Below are positions 56,846 to 64,000 of a DNA stretch of 64,000 nt, piece after piece (the first letter of the stretch is position 1; the number at the start of each line of letters is the position of its first letter). A program made the translations under genes and the position numbers. Under the pieces are notes generated by a model. The model saw nothing but the letters and a program-made list of their open reading frames with translations, made no database searches and had not been told where the DNA came from. Location of the stretch: contig NZ_JACSPY010000001.1 of assembly GCF_014836885.1 (NCBI RefSeq), forward strand, positions 248,001 through 312,000, given 5' to 3'. The stretch is from Brevibacterium gallinarum. GTDB taxonomy: Bacteria > Actinomycetota > Actinomycetes > Actinomycetales > Brevibacteriaceae.

Positions 56846-58663
56846 TCACGCCAAGCTGTCCTGCCAGGCTGAGTACATGCGCCCGAATCGGCTGTTTCCG
56901 TGGATGAGCTCTGCTGGCGTGCCGTCTTCAACAACGCGGCCTGCGTCCATGACGAGCACCCGGTCGGCGATCTCAACCGTGGACAGACGGTGGGCGATGA
57001 TGATCGCGGTGCGGCCTTCGAGCACGCGTGCCAGTGCCTGCTGGATCAGGCGTTCGGAGGGGATGTCGAGGTGCGCAGTCGCCTCATCGAGGACGATGAC
57101 ATCGGGATCGGCGAGGAACACACGGGCAAAGGACACCAGTTGCCGCTGCCCCGAGCTCAACCGGCCGCCGCGCTTCTTCACGTCCGTGTCGTAGCCCTCC
57201 GGCAGGCTGCGCACATACGGATCCAGGCCCACTGCCTCGGCGGCGGCGAGGACCTGGGCGTCTGTGGCATCGGGGTTGCCGATGCGGATGTTGTCGGCGA
57301 TCGTGCCGGAGAACAGATACGACTCCTGCGTCACCATCACCAGCGACTCGCGCAGCCGGGCATCAGCGAGCTTGCGCACGTCAACCCCGTCGAGACGCAC
57401 CGCCCCGGTCGACGGGTCGTACATGCGGGTCAGCAGCTTCACCAGAGTCGACTTGCCGGCACCGGTCGCGCCGACGACAGCGACGATCTGACCGGCGGGG
57501 ATCTCCAGGTCGAAGGTCGGCAGCACCTCGGGACCTTCGGAATCGTAGGCGAAGCTGACATCCTCGAAGGAGATCGACCGGCCGGTGCCGGTGCGCTGCT
57601 CAGGCAGCGGCTGCGGATCTGCCGGCGCATCGACATCAGGCTCGGCGTCGAGGACCGCCGTGATCTTCTCCAGGGCAGCTGAGGCTGACTGGTAGAGGCT
57701 GAAGGACTGCACGAGCTCATCGAGCGGGCCGTAGAACCGGCGCAGGTACAGCAGGAATGCGGCCAGCACACCGAGCTGGGTGTAGCCGTTGATGACGAGC
57801 CAGCCTCCGAGCAGGATGATCCCGGTCTGCGACAGGTTGCCGATGAGCCGGGTGCCGCCGGCGAACGTCGCCACCCCGTGCAGGGCATCGGTGTTGGCCT
57901 GCGCATAGACGGCGTCCTCGCCGGTCAGCCGCTCAAGGCCTGGGCGCTGCCGCCGGAAGGACTGGACGGCGCGGATCCCACCCATCGTCTCAACGAACTG
58001 GACGATGACCCGGGCGATCGAGGTGCGGGTGCGCCGGTACGCTGAGCGCTGCTGCCGGTGGGCGTAGACGGTGAGGAAGACCAGCGGGATGAACCCGGCG
58101 AACGCCACGAGCGCCAGCGGCACGTTCATGACCACGAGCGTCACCGCGATCGCCGACATCGTCAGCAGCGAGAGCACCATGCCGTTGAGCGCCTGTGAGA
58201 CGAACTGCTGGACGGACTCCATGTCCGAGGTCTGACGGGAGACGAGCCGGCCGGAGGTCGAGCGTTCGTGATAGCGCAGGTCGAGACGCTGCACATGGGT
58301 GAACAGCCGGCCGCGCAGATCGAAGAGGATCTTCTGGCTCAGCCTGCCGTTGAGCCGGATGCTCAGCCAGGTCGCCGCAGCATCGGCTACGCCGGTGAGC
58401 GCGACCGCGGCGATCGCGACGACCAGCGGGCCGGTGTCGCCGCCCACCGCAGCCGGCAGCCCATCGTCGATCGCGCGGGCGACGAAGAACGGACCGGCAA
58501 CGCTCATGATCCCTCCGACGGTGATCGAGACGATGAGGACGACCGCCAGCGCCAAGTGCGGGCGGATGAGCGAGGCGAGCAGTCTGCGTGCCCGCCGGGA
58601 GATGTCCGGCGGCAGCTCCTCGATCTCCGGGTCGTCGGCCCGGTCAGGCTGTGCGGGACTCAT
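56846..58663 (-). CDS. ABC exporter, half-transporter B (canonical site)
   Basis: 605 residues: six-helix exporter domain (about 25-320) and NBD with Walker A GATGAGKST, Q-loop TQESYLF, signature LSSGQRQ, Walker B VIVLDEA and switch AHRLST. The start overlaps the partner's stop (ATGA). With the partner it probably forms a heterodimeric exporter of the TM287/288 or BmrCD kind; exported substrate unknown (drugs, lipids or peptides). Confidence 0.93.
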   Translation of the reverse strand: MSPAQPDRADDPEIEELPPDISRRARRLLASLIRPHLALAVVLIVSITVGGIMSVAGPFFVARAIDDGLPAAVGGDTGPLVVAIAAVALTGVADAAATWLSIRLNGRLSQKILFDLRGRLFTHVQRLDLRYHERSTSGRLVSRQTSDMESVQQFVSQALNGMVLSLLTMSAIAVTLVVMNVPLALVAFAGFIPLVFLTVYAHRQQRSAYRRTRTSIARVIVQFVETMGGIRAVQSFRRQRPGLERLTGEDAVYAQANTDALHGVATFAGGTRLIGNLSQTGIILLGGWLVINGYTQLGVLAAFLLYLRRFYGPLDELVQSFSLYQSASAALEKITAVLDAEPDVDAPADPQPLPEQRTGTGRSISFEDVSFAYDSEGPEVLPTFDLEIPAGQIVAVVGATGAGKSTLVKLLTRMYDPSTGAVRLDGVDVRKLADARLRESLVMVTQESYLFSGTIADNIRIGNPDATDAQVLAAAEAVGLDPYVRSLPEGYDTDVKKRGGRLSSGQRQLVSFARVFLADPDVIVLDEATAHLDIPSERLIQQALARVLEGRTAIIIAHRLSTVEIADRVLVMDAGRVVEDGTPAELIHGNSRFGRMYSAWQDSLA

Positions 58664-60567
58664 CGGCGCACCTCCTCAGTCTCGGCAGCAGCATGTGAGC
58701 TGGCACCCATGAGGTCGCGGTAGTGGCGGTTGCGGGCCAGCAGCTCGTCGTGGGTGCCGGTGTCGGTGATCCGTCCGCCCTCGAGCACCGCCACCCGGTC
58801 GGCCAGGGCAGCGGTGGAGGGCCGGTGGGCGATGACGAGTGTCGTCGAATCGCCGAGCACTCGCCGCAGTGCCGTCTGTACGCGGTCCTCGGTGTCGACG
58901 TCGACGGCGGAGAGGGGGTCGTCGAGGACGAGCACCCGGGGCTTGCCGATGACGGCGCGCGCCAGTGCCAGCCGCTGGCGCTGACCGCCCGACAGCGACA
59001 GGCCCTGCTCGCCGACTTCGGTGTTGAGACCGTCGGGCAGCCGGCGCACGAAATCGGCTGCCGCTGCGATCTCAAGCGCCTCCCACACCTCGGCGTCGGG
59101 GCCATGCGCGTCGCCCAAGCCAGAGGTGCTGGTCGCCGGTCCCGAGGTGCCGCTTTCCGGTCCCGAGGTGGCGGTTTCCGTTCCCGAGGCGCCGGCTGCC
59201 CTGCCCGAGGTGCCGGTTTCCGCAGCCGGGAGGGCACGGACATCGGCGTGCTTGAGGCCCATGGCGACGTTCTCGCGCACGGTCGTGGAGAACAGCACCG
59301 GGTCTTCGAAGGCGACGGAGACGATGCGACGCAGCTCGTTGATCCGGAAGTCGCGCAGATCGGCGCCGTCGAGGGTGATGGAGCCAGCTGTGACATCCTG
59401 CAGACGCGGCAGCAGTGCGGCCAGTGCTGTCTTGCCGGTGCCGGTCGCACCGACGAGCGCGAGCGTCTCACCTGGTGCGATGTCGAGGTCGATGTGTGCG
59501 AGGATCGGCTCCTCGGCATCGGCGAAGCGGTACTCGACAGCGTCGAAGCGGATGTGCCCGGCGTAGCTGTGCGGCTGCGGATCCTCGCTGATCTCGCCGT
59601 CGGGGTCGGTGATGTCGAGGGGCAGGTCCATGACCTCCCAATACCGATTGGCGGCGGTGACCGACATGAGGAAGTCGGCGAGCAGGAAGCCGACCATCTC
59701 GATGGGCATGCGCAGGAACATCGTCACCGTCAGCGCGGCGATGACCTGCCCGACGGTCATCCACCCGCCGATCACACCCCAGGTGCCCACCGCCAGGATC
59801 GCCGTGAGCGCAAGCACCGGGATCATGATCGCAGCGTCGAACATCCACGAATCGACATAGGCCTTCGTCAGCTCGAAGCCGCGCAGCCGCTCGGACAGGG
59901 CGCGGAACCGCTGCGCCGCCCAGGGAGAGCGGCCGAACGCCTTGAGGATGCGAATGCCCTGAACGGCTTCTTCGACATCGGTGGCGATCTCGCCCATGGT
60001 GTCCTGGGCGCTGCGGGAGGCCAGCCGGTAGCGGCGCTCGAGCACCGCAATGGCGGTCACGGTCGGGACGGCTGCGGCGATGGCGATGATGCCGAAGTAC
60101 GGGTGCAGGGACGCGAGGATGATGCCGCCGCCGAGCACGATGAGCGGGCTGGCGATGAGGAACTGCAGGCCGAAGGCGAAGAACCGCCGCAGCTGGGAGA
60201 GGTCGTTGACGGCGCGGGAGAGCAGCTGGCCGGCCGGCCATGCGTCGTGCACGCCGACGGCGACGTACTGCAGCCGGTCGTAGAGACGCTCGCGCCACAG
60301 CACTTCCCAACGGGAGGTGATCGGCGCGATGAGCCGGCGGCGCAGCCACACAGCGGCCGCCTCGGCGATGCCGATGAGCAGGATGAGGGCCAGGGGCGCG
60401 AGCATGCCGGCGAAGTCACCGCGGGCGATCGGCCCGTCGACGATCCAGCCGGTGATCATCGGCACGAGCAGGGCGATGCCCATCGATCCGAGGGTGAGGA
60501 CGAAGATGAAGAGGTAGACGCCCAGCCGCGCTCGCACGTCAGGCCAGAATCTCCACAGTGAGCGCAT
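58660..60567 (-). CDS. ABC exporter, half-transporter A (degenerate site, repeat insert)
   Basis: 635 residues: exporter membrane domain (about 15-310) and NBD with Walker A GATGTGKTA, signature LSLSGGQRQR and switch AHRPST. Walker B reads LVLDDPLS, with Asp in place of the catalytic Glu, as in the degenerate half of heterodimeric exporters. Between MGLKHADV and EVWEALEIAAAADF about 45 extra residues (ETGTSGRAAGASGTETATSG and onward) are built from copies of the dispersed repeat, in a spot where related NBDs have none. Confidence 0.92.
   Translation of the reverse strand: MRSLWRFWPDVRARLGVYLFIFVLTLGSMGIALLVPMITGWIVDGPIARGDFAGMLAPLALILLIGIAEAAAVWLRRRLIAPITSRWEVLWRERLYDRLQYVAVGVHDAWPAGQLLSRAVNDLSQLRRFFAFGLQFLIASPLIVLGGGIILASLHPYFGIIAIAAAVPTVTAIAVLERRYRLASRSAQDTMGEIATDVEEAVQGIRILKAFGRSPWAAQRFRALSERLRGFELTKAYVDSWMFDAAIMIPVLALTAILAVGTWGVIGGWMTVGQVIAALTVTMFLRMPIEMVGFLLADFLMSVTAANRYWEVMDLPLDITDPDGEISEDPQPHSYAGHIRFDAVEYRFADAEEPILAHIDLDIAPGETLALVGATGTGKTALAALLPRLQDVTAGSITLDGADLRDFRINELRRIVSVAFEDPVLFSTTVRENVAMGLKHADVRALPAAETGTSGRAAGASGTETATSGPESGTSGPATSTSGLGDAHGPDAEVWEALEIAAAADFVRRLPDGLNTEVGEQGLSLSGGQRQRLALARAVIGKPRVLVLDDPLSAVDVDTEDRVQTALRRVLGDSTTLVIAHRPSTAALADRVAVLEGGRITDTGTHDELLARNRHYRDLMGASSHAAAETEEVRR
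59112..59225 (-). repeat. Repeat cluster inserted in an ABC ATPase domain
   Basis: Six degenerate copies of the GGTCCCGAGGTGCCG type in tandem, about 18-21 bp each, keeping the reading frame. Confidence 0.8.
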
Positions 60568-60710
60568 GATTCATCAGCCTAGTGCAGTTTCGGGCACCTG
60601 CATGGATGCGCATCGGACTTCTTCACCCGCTCCGTCTGCTGGTGGCAGAATCGAGCCGCGGCGCTGCACCCTGACCGCTCAGACGCGCACGCGCAGACGG
60701 CGGCGTCGGA

Positions 60711-60716
60711 TACGCT
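60711..60716 (+). promoter_or_regulatory. -10 box TACGCT, leaderless promoter
   Basis: TACGCT, 7-nt spacer, ATG 60724. Confidence 0.5.
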
Positions 60717-60723
60717 GGCCGGC

Positions 60724-61728
60724 ATGAGCTCCGAGACCGCGGACACGGTGCGCCTGCACGTGCAGCCGTGCACGCAGATCATCCCGTTCTGGCACATCGA
60801 CACCCCGCCGGGCATCACTGCCGAGATCCGGGTGCGCGCCGCCGCCGAGGTGACCGGCGCGTTCTCCGATTGGGTGACCGTGGCCTCCTGGTCGAGTCAG
60901 GGGACCGGGGAGTCGACGACGCTGACCGCCCAGCAGGTCCACGGTCTGCGCACCGACGCCGACACCGTCATCGTCGACACCGCCGCACTCGGCGGCCCGG
61001 CCCGGGTCGTCGATCTGGCAGTCCGGGCAGTGCCTGCCGCGAGGGCACCTGCGGCACCTGTGACTGTGCACTGGATCGATGCCCTCACCCGCACGCCAGC
61101 CCGGCCGCGTGCGGAGATCACTGCTTCGGCTCCGCGCGGCATCGACATCGAGCACCGGCTGCCGCAGATCAGCCAGCACGCCTGCGGTGTGCTCGACGGC
61201 TTCGCGCAGGCCGACAGCTGGTGCTCACCGACGTCGCTGACGATGGTGATGGAATGGCTGTCCGCAGGCGGCGCACACGCCGGGCTGGACGACCCCGCAA
61301 TGTCGCGTCCCGCCGGTGAGGACGCCGCAGACCGCGTCCCCCCGACGATCCGCGGAGTGTGGGATCGCACGTACGGCGGTGCCGGGAACTGGGCATTCAA
61401 CGTCGCCTGGGCCAACGGGCAGGGCTTCGACGCACGGCTCGACGCGCTGGCCAGCATGCGGGAGGCCGAGGAGCTGCTGGCGGCAGGGGAGGTGCTCATC
61501 GCCTCCGTGTCCTTCACCTCCGAACAGCTGCCCCAGGCCGGCTACCCGACGGCCGGTCATCTGCTCATCATCACCGGCGTCACCGCCGCAGGCGATGTCC
61601 GCGTCCACGATCCCGGCCGGGCGATCGCCGACGGTGTGCGCGCAGTTTATCCGCGGGAGGCCTTCGAACGAGCGTGGCTGTCAGCCGAGGGCTCCGGTGG
61701 CCTCGTCTATCGGCTTGCCCGCCGCTGA
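60724..61728 (+). CDS. C39-like cysteine peptidase family protein
   Basis: 334 residues, no signal peptide. The first 125 residues are beta-rich; a papain-like C39 domain follows with Cys 167 in DSWCSPTSLTMVMEWL, His 279 in AGHLLIITGV and Asp 296 in VHDPGRA. Similar cytoplasmic actinobacterial proteins are annotated C39 family; the substrate is unknown. It is convergent with rlmC, 34 bp apart. Confidence 0.85.
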   Translation: MSSETADTVRLHVQPCTQIIPFWHIDTPPGITAEIRVRAAAEVTGAFSDWVTVASWSSQGTGESTTLTAQQVHGLRTDADTVIVDTAALGGPARVVDLAVRAVPAARAPAAPVTVHWIDALTRTPARPRAEITASAPRGIDIEHRLPQISQHACGVLDGFAQADSWCSPTSLTMVMEWLSAGGAHAGLDDPAMSRPAGEDAADRVPPTIRGVWDRTYGGAGNWAFNVAWANGQGFDARLDALASMREAEELLAAGEVLIASVSFTSEQLPQAGYPTAGHLLIITGVTAAGDVRVHDPGRAIADGVRAVYPREAFERAWLSAEGSGGLVYRLARR

Positions 61729-61762
61729 GCACCGGAAGCGGCACGGCGCGTCGGGTAAGTGA

Positions 61763-63067
61763 CTAGGCTGCTTCCGCCGTGCGCCGCAGCTGCACCACCA
61801 CCTCGGCATGGGCGGTGTGAGGGAACATATCGAGCATCCGGGCTGCCGTCACCTGATAGCTGGGCATGTGCTTGAGGTCCCAGGCGAGTGAGCGGGGATT
61901 GCAGCTGGAGTAGATGACATCGGCAATCCCGGAGTCCTCCAGCCAGCCGGCCAGTGCCCCGATCCCGCGCCGCGGTGGATTCACCACGACGACATCGGGC
62001 AGTACGTCCTGCTCACCGGCCCAGTCGGCGGCATCGGCGACGATGAAATCGGCGGCGAGTCCCGCCTCGGCGGCGGCTGCCTCCGCTGAGGCGATCGCCT
62101 CAGCGGAGACCTCGACCCCGGTGACTGCGCGCCCCGGCGCGGCCAGGTGCAGCGCGAACCCGCCGACGCCGCAGTACAGGTCCCAGATTCGAAGGTCGCC
62201 GGCGTCAGGACCGGCGCCAGTGCCGGCGTCAGCCGATCCGGGACCGCCGGTGCCCCCAGTGCCCGGGCGGCGCCGGGCCTCGATCTCATCAGCCCACGCC
62301 GCAACCTGCTCGTACAGCTGCCCGGCCACCGCCGTGTTCGTCTGCACGAAGGAGCGCGGCAGCACCTGCAGCGTCACCCGGCCCTGGCGCATCAGCAGGT
62401 GCCGGTCGCCGGCGATGTGGATCTCCTCAGCGCCTTCGAGCAGCGCGGTGTGCTGCGGGTGGATGTTCGCGCTCACCACCCGCACCCCGGGCACCGCTGC
62501 GGTGAGCACGCTCAGATGCTCGCGGATCCGCTCCACCGGCTTGGGCGTGCGCAGCACGAACCGCACCATGAGCTCGCCGGCGTCATTGACGGTGACGATG
62601 AGGTGTTTGAGCTCGCCGCGGCGGCGTGCGACGTCATAGGGCGGGATCTGCGCGCGCCGGATGAGTGCGGGCACCGCATCGAGCAGCCGGTGGATCGCCT
62701 GCGGATACAGCGGGCAGTCGCGCAGGTCGATGCCGGCACCGGCTTCGTCGAGGATCCCGAGCACGGGGGCGTCGACAGTGCCGGAGACGACCATCTTCGC
62801 CTTGTTCCGAAAGCCGGCATCCGGGCCGGTGGCAGGCGGCAGCCAGCGGATGCCGGTCGCCTCGCCCGAGGCGATGGTCGGCACCGTGCCCGAGGTGCTG
62901 GTCCGCAGCGTGCCCGAGGTGGTGGCCGGCACCGTGTCCGAGGCGGTGGTCGCCTGCGCCAGCAGGCGCGCGATCTCATCCTGCGAACGCTGCACCCGGA
63001 CTAGGGAGGGCAGCGGCAGGAGGGTGCAGGACCGGCATCGACCGGCGTCGTAATGAGTGCATTCCAT
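61763..63067 (-). CDS. rlmC: 23S rRNA (uracil-747-C5)-methyltransferase
   Basis: 434 residues from ATG 63067 (E. coli RlmC is about 375). Fe-S Cys in MECTHYDAGRCRSC and RDCPLYP (Cys 3, 11, 14, 118), GFRNKAKMVVSGTV, SAM motif LYCGVGGFALH, VVVNPPRRG and the nucleophile Cys in IYSSCNPRSLAWD. Extra length comes from two low-complexity inserts: about 40-70 (TSGT repeats from the dispersed repeat) and about 273-300 (Gly/Ala/Pro). Leaderless, with TATGAT 7 nt upstream. Confidence 0.95.
   Translation of the reverse strand: MECTHYDAGRCRSCTLLPLPSLVRVQRSQDEIARLLAQATTASDTVPATTSGTLRTSTSGTVPTIASGEATGIRWLPPATGPDAGFRNKAKMVVSGTVDAPVLGILDEAGAGIDLRDCPLYPQAIHRLLDAVPALIRRAQIPPYDVARRRGELKHLIVTVNDAGELMVRFVLRTPKPVERIREHLSVLTAAVPGVRVVSANIHPQHTALLEGAEEIHIAGDRHLLMRQGRVTLQVLPRSFVQTNTAVAGQLYEQVAAWADEIEARRRPGTGGTGGPGSADAGTGAGPDAGDLRIWDLYCGVGGFALHLAAPGRAVTGVEVSAEAIASAEAAAAEAGLAADFIVADAADWAGEQDVLPDVVVVNPPRRGIGALAGWLEDSGIADVIYSSCNPRSLAWDLKHMPSYQVTAARMLDMFPHTAHAEVVVQLRRTAEAA
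62867..62960 (-). repeat. Repeat cluster inside rlmC
   Basis: Four copies of the GTGCCCGAGGTG / GTGTCCGAGGCGGTGG type in tandem, about 24-27 bp apart, encoding TSGT-like residues. Confidence 0.8.
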
Positions 63068-63074
63068 CACCGCA

Positions 63075-63080
63075 ATCATA
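63075..63080 (-). promoter_or_regulatory. -10 box TATGAT, leaderless rlmC promoter
   Basis: TATGAT on the minus strand, 7-nt spacer, ATG 63067. Divergent from the ilvB promoter 35 bp away. Confidence 0.55.
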
Positions 63081-63114
63081 GTCGTCCCACGATGCGGACG
63101 ATAGCGGCCGGCAT

Positions 63115-63143
63115 TTGACATGCCTATCGCCGGCGGGAAAGAT
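63115..63143 (+). promoter_or_regulatory. ilvB operon promoter
   Basis: TTGACA (63115-63120), a 17-nt spacer and AAAGAT (63138-63143). A start 7 nt later falls exactly on the leader-peptide ATG at 63151. Confidence 0.6.
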
Positions 63144-63150
63144 GAAGGCC

Positions 63151-63201
63151 ATGAACAACCTTCTCGTCGTCCTCATTATGCAGCGCGCGGTTCACCCGTA
63201 A
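63151..63201 (+). CDS. ilvB leader peptide
   Basis: Sixteen codons, [16 protein letters not shown], with Leu-Leu-Val-Val-Leu-Ile in a row, the amino acids whose synthesis the operon controls (a 19-residue version starts at ATG 63142). It stands 80 bp before ilvB and just ahead of a terminator. Matches the logic of the ilvBNC leader known in Corynebacterium glutamicum. By its promoter the leader message appears leaderless. Confidence 0.8.
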   Translation: MNNLLVVLIMQRAVHP

Positions 63202-63225
63202 GCTGTCGCTTGACGACGATCCGCG

Positions 63226-63257
63226 CGCCCCATACCGAACCGGTACGGGGCGTTTTT
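63226..63257 (+). terminator. ilvB attenuator (intrinsic terminator)
   Basis: CGCCCCATACCG (63226-63237) pairs with CGGTACGGGGCG (63241-63252), 11 of 12 bp with a 3-nt loop, followed by T5. Stalling at Leu/Val/Ile codons of the leader would let upstream RNA refold and allow read-through into ilvB. Confidence 0.85.
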
Positions 63258-63281
63258 CATGATCAGACCGAAGGAGTCCCC

Positions 63282-64000
63282 GTGGGATCCCACGCCCCGG
63301 CACCGCAACCGGCCCGACAGGCCGTTCCGCAGCCGCCGACGCCGAGCCCGGCGCACGCCGCCCCGGCCAGGCGCAGCGACTATCACGAACCGGAGATGCT
63401 CACCGGCGCACAGGCAGTCGTGCGCACCCTAGAGCGCCTCGGCGTCGACACGGTCTTCGGGCTTCCCGGCGGCACCATCCTGCCGACCTACGACCCACTG
63501 CTCGACTCTGAGAAGATCAACCACGTGCTCGTCCGCCACGAACAGGGCGCAGGCCACGCCGCCGAAGGCTACGCCGCCGCCACCGGGAAGGTCGGCGTGT
63601 GCATGGCGACGTCTGGACCCGGGGCGACGAACCTCGTGACCGCGATCGCCGATGCGCACATGGACTCCGTGCCGATCATGGCGATCACCGGCCAGCAGGC
63701 CTCGAACATGCTCGGCACCGACGCCTTCCAGGAGGCCGACATCGTCGGGATGACGATGCCGGTGACCAAACACAGCTTCCTCGTCACCCGCGCCGAGGAC
63801 ATCCCGCAGGCGATCGTCTCCGCCTACCTCATCGCCTCCACCGGACGCCCAGGGCCGGTCCTTGTCGACATCACCAAGGACGCCCAGGCCAGCACAGCAC
63901 CCTATGTCTGGCCGGAAGAGCCGCAGCTGCCGGGCTACCGCCCGGTGCTCAAGCCGCACGCCAAGCAGATCCGCGAGGCAGGCCGGCTCATCGCAGGCGC
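63282..64000 (+). CDS. ilvB: Acetolactate synthase large subunit, N-terminal part (runs off window)
   Basis: GTG 63282 behind GAAGGAG opens a frame that stays open to the window end, about 239 codons. After a Pro/Ala-rich leader of about 35 residues comes the ThDP enzyme core: [23 protein letters not shown], the cofactor-activating Glu 87 in [15 protein letters not shown], and [13 protein letters not shown]. First common step of branched-chain amino-acid synthesis. The leader peptide and attenuator above control it. Confidence 0.95.
   Translation, partial: MGSHAPAPQPARQAVPQPPTPSPAHAAPARRSDYHEPEMLTGAQAVVRTLERLGVDTVFGLPGGTILPTYDPLLDSEKINHVLVRHEQGAGHAAEGYAAATGKVGVCMATSGPGATNLVTAIADAHMDSVPIMAITGQQASNMLGTDAFQEADIVGMTMPVTKHSFLVTRAEDIPQAIVSAYLIASTGRPGPVLVDITKDAQASTAPYVWPEEPQLPGYRPVLKPHAKQIREAGRLIAG

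Noticed and set aside
58723..60561. 612-codon plus-strand frame opposite the ABC exporter
   Set aside because: Shadow frame; the exporter has every ABC motif on the other strand.

Overview
The window is high-G+C actinobacterial DNA (one ilvD line counts 47/60 G+C). Gene content and order point to Micrococcales, with a Brevibacterium-like genome as my best guess. The order cysteine desulfurase, mnmA, a MetE-like gene, ligA, gatC, gatA, gatB matches the conserved block known from mycobacteria, and ilvD and ilvB lie further along. Many genes look leaderless: a TANNNT-type -10 box sits 6-7 nt before an ATG or GTG with no ribosome binding site. I found no rRNA, tRNA, CRISPR array, integrase or transposase.

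Layout. 1-8.85 kb: end of an MFS transporter, mgtE, an SCO6745-family gene, orn, and two paralogous membrane proteins with internal lipoboxes flanking a CnoX-like thioredoxin. 8.97-17.2 kb: two small membrane genes, cysteine desulfurase-mnmA, a low-G+C secreted DUF2599-like gene with a membrane partner, an S9 peptidase and a MetE-like protein. 17-20.9 kb (minus): a Mn/Zn/Fe-type ABC importer behind a DtxR-type box. 21-22.6 kb: a decayed low-G+C islet that starts with a stray ligA fragment. 22.7-30.9 kb: mosaic ligA, an AAA ATPase and gatCAB. 31-34 kb: codBA and a coiled-coil membrane protein. 35-44.2 kb: def, cysK-cysE behind a Cys-rich leader ORF, a DUF998 protein with a hydrolase, an LLM monooxygenase with its FMN reductase, a 2-hydroxyacid dehydrogenase and ilvD. 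44.4-47 kb: a low-G+C operon resembling the Bacillus sporulation-delaying-protein (SDP) toxin system. 47.4-56.8 kb: a frameshifted SDR, the Pnkp/Hen1 RNA-repair pair, an XRE regulator with a frameshifted membrane protein, a CPA1 antiporter, a frameshifted Cys-rich secreted peptide and a DUF222/HNH protein. 56.8-64 kb: a heterodimeric ABC exporter, a C39-like protein, rlmC, and the ilvB leader with the start of ilvB.

Most noteworthy are the SDP-like operon (sdpC-sdpA-sdpB plus a coupled fourth ORF); two amino-acid leader peptides (Cys-rich before cysK, Leu/Val/Ile-rich before ilvB); a short GC-rich repeat that forms palindromic terminators and also recurs as in-frame inserts inside enzymes; the ligA mosaic; and several one-base homopolymer shifts that break otherwise good genes. 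The last group may be real decay or assembly errors.

The low-G+C islets (12.3-13.4, 21.4-22.6 and 44.4-47.0 kb) all sit at junctions between core genes and all encode secreted proteins with membrane partners, which suggests accessory toxin/immunity-like cassettes in a stable core.
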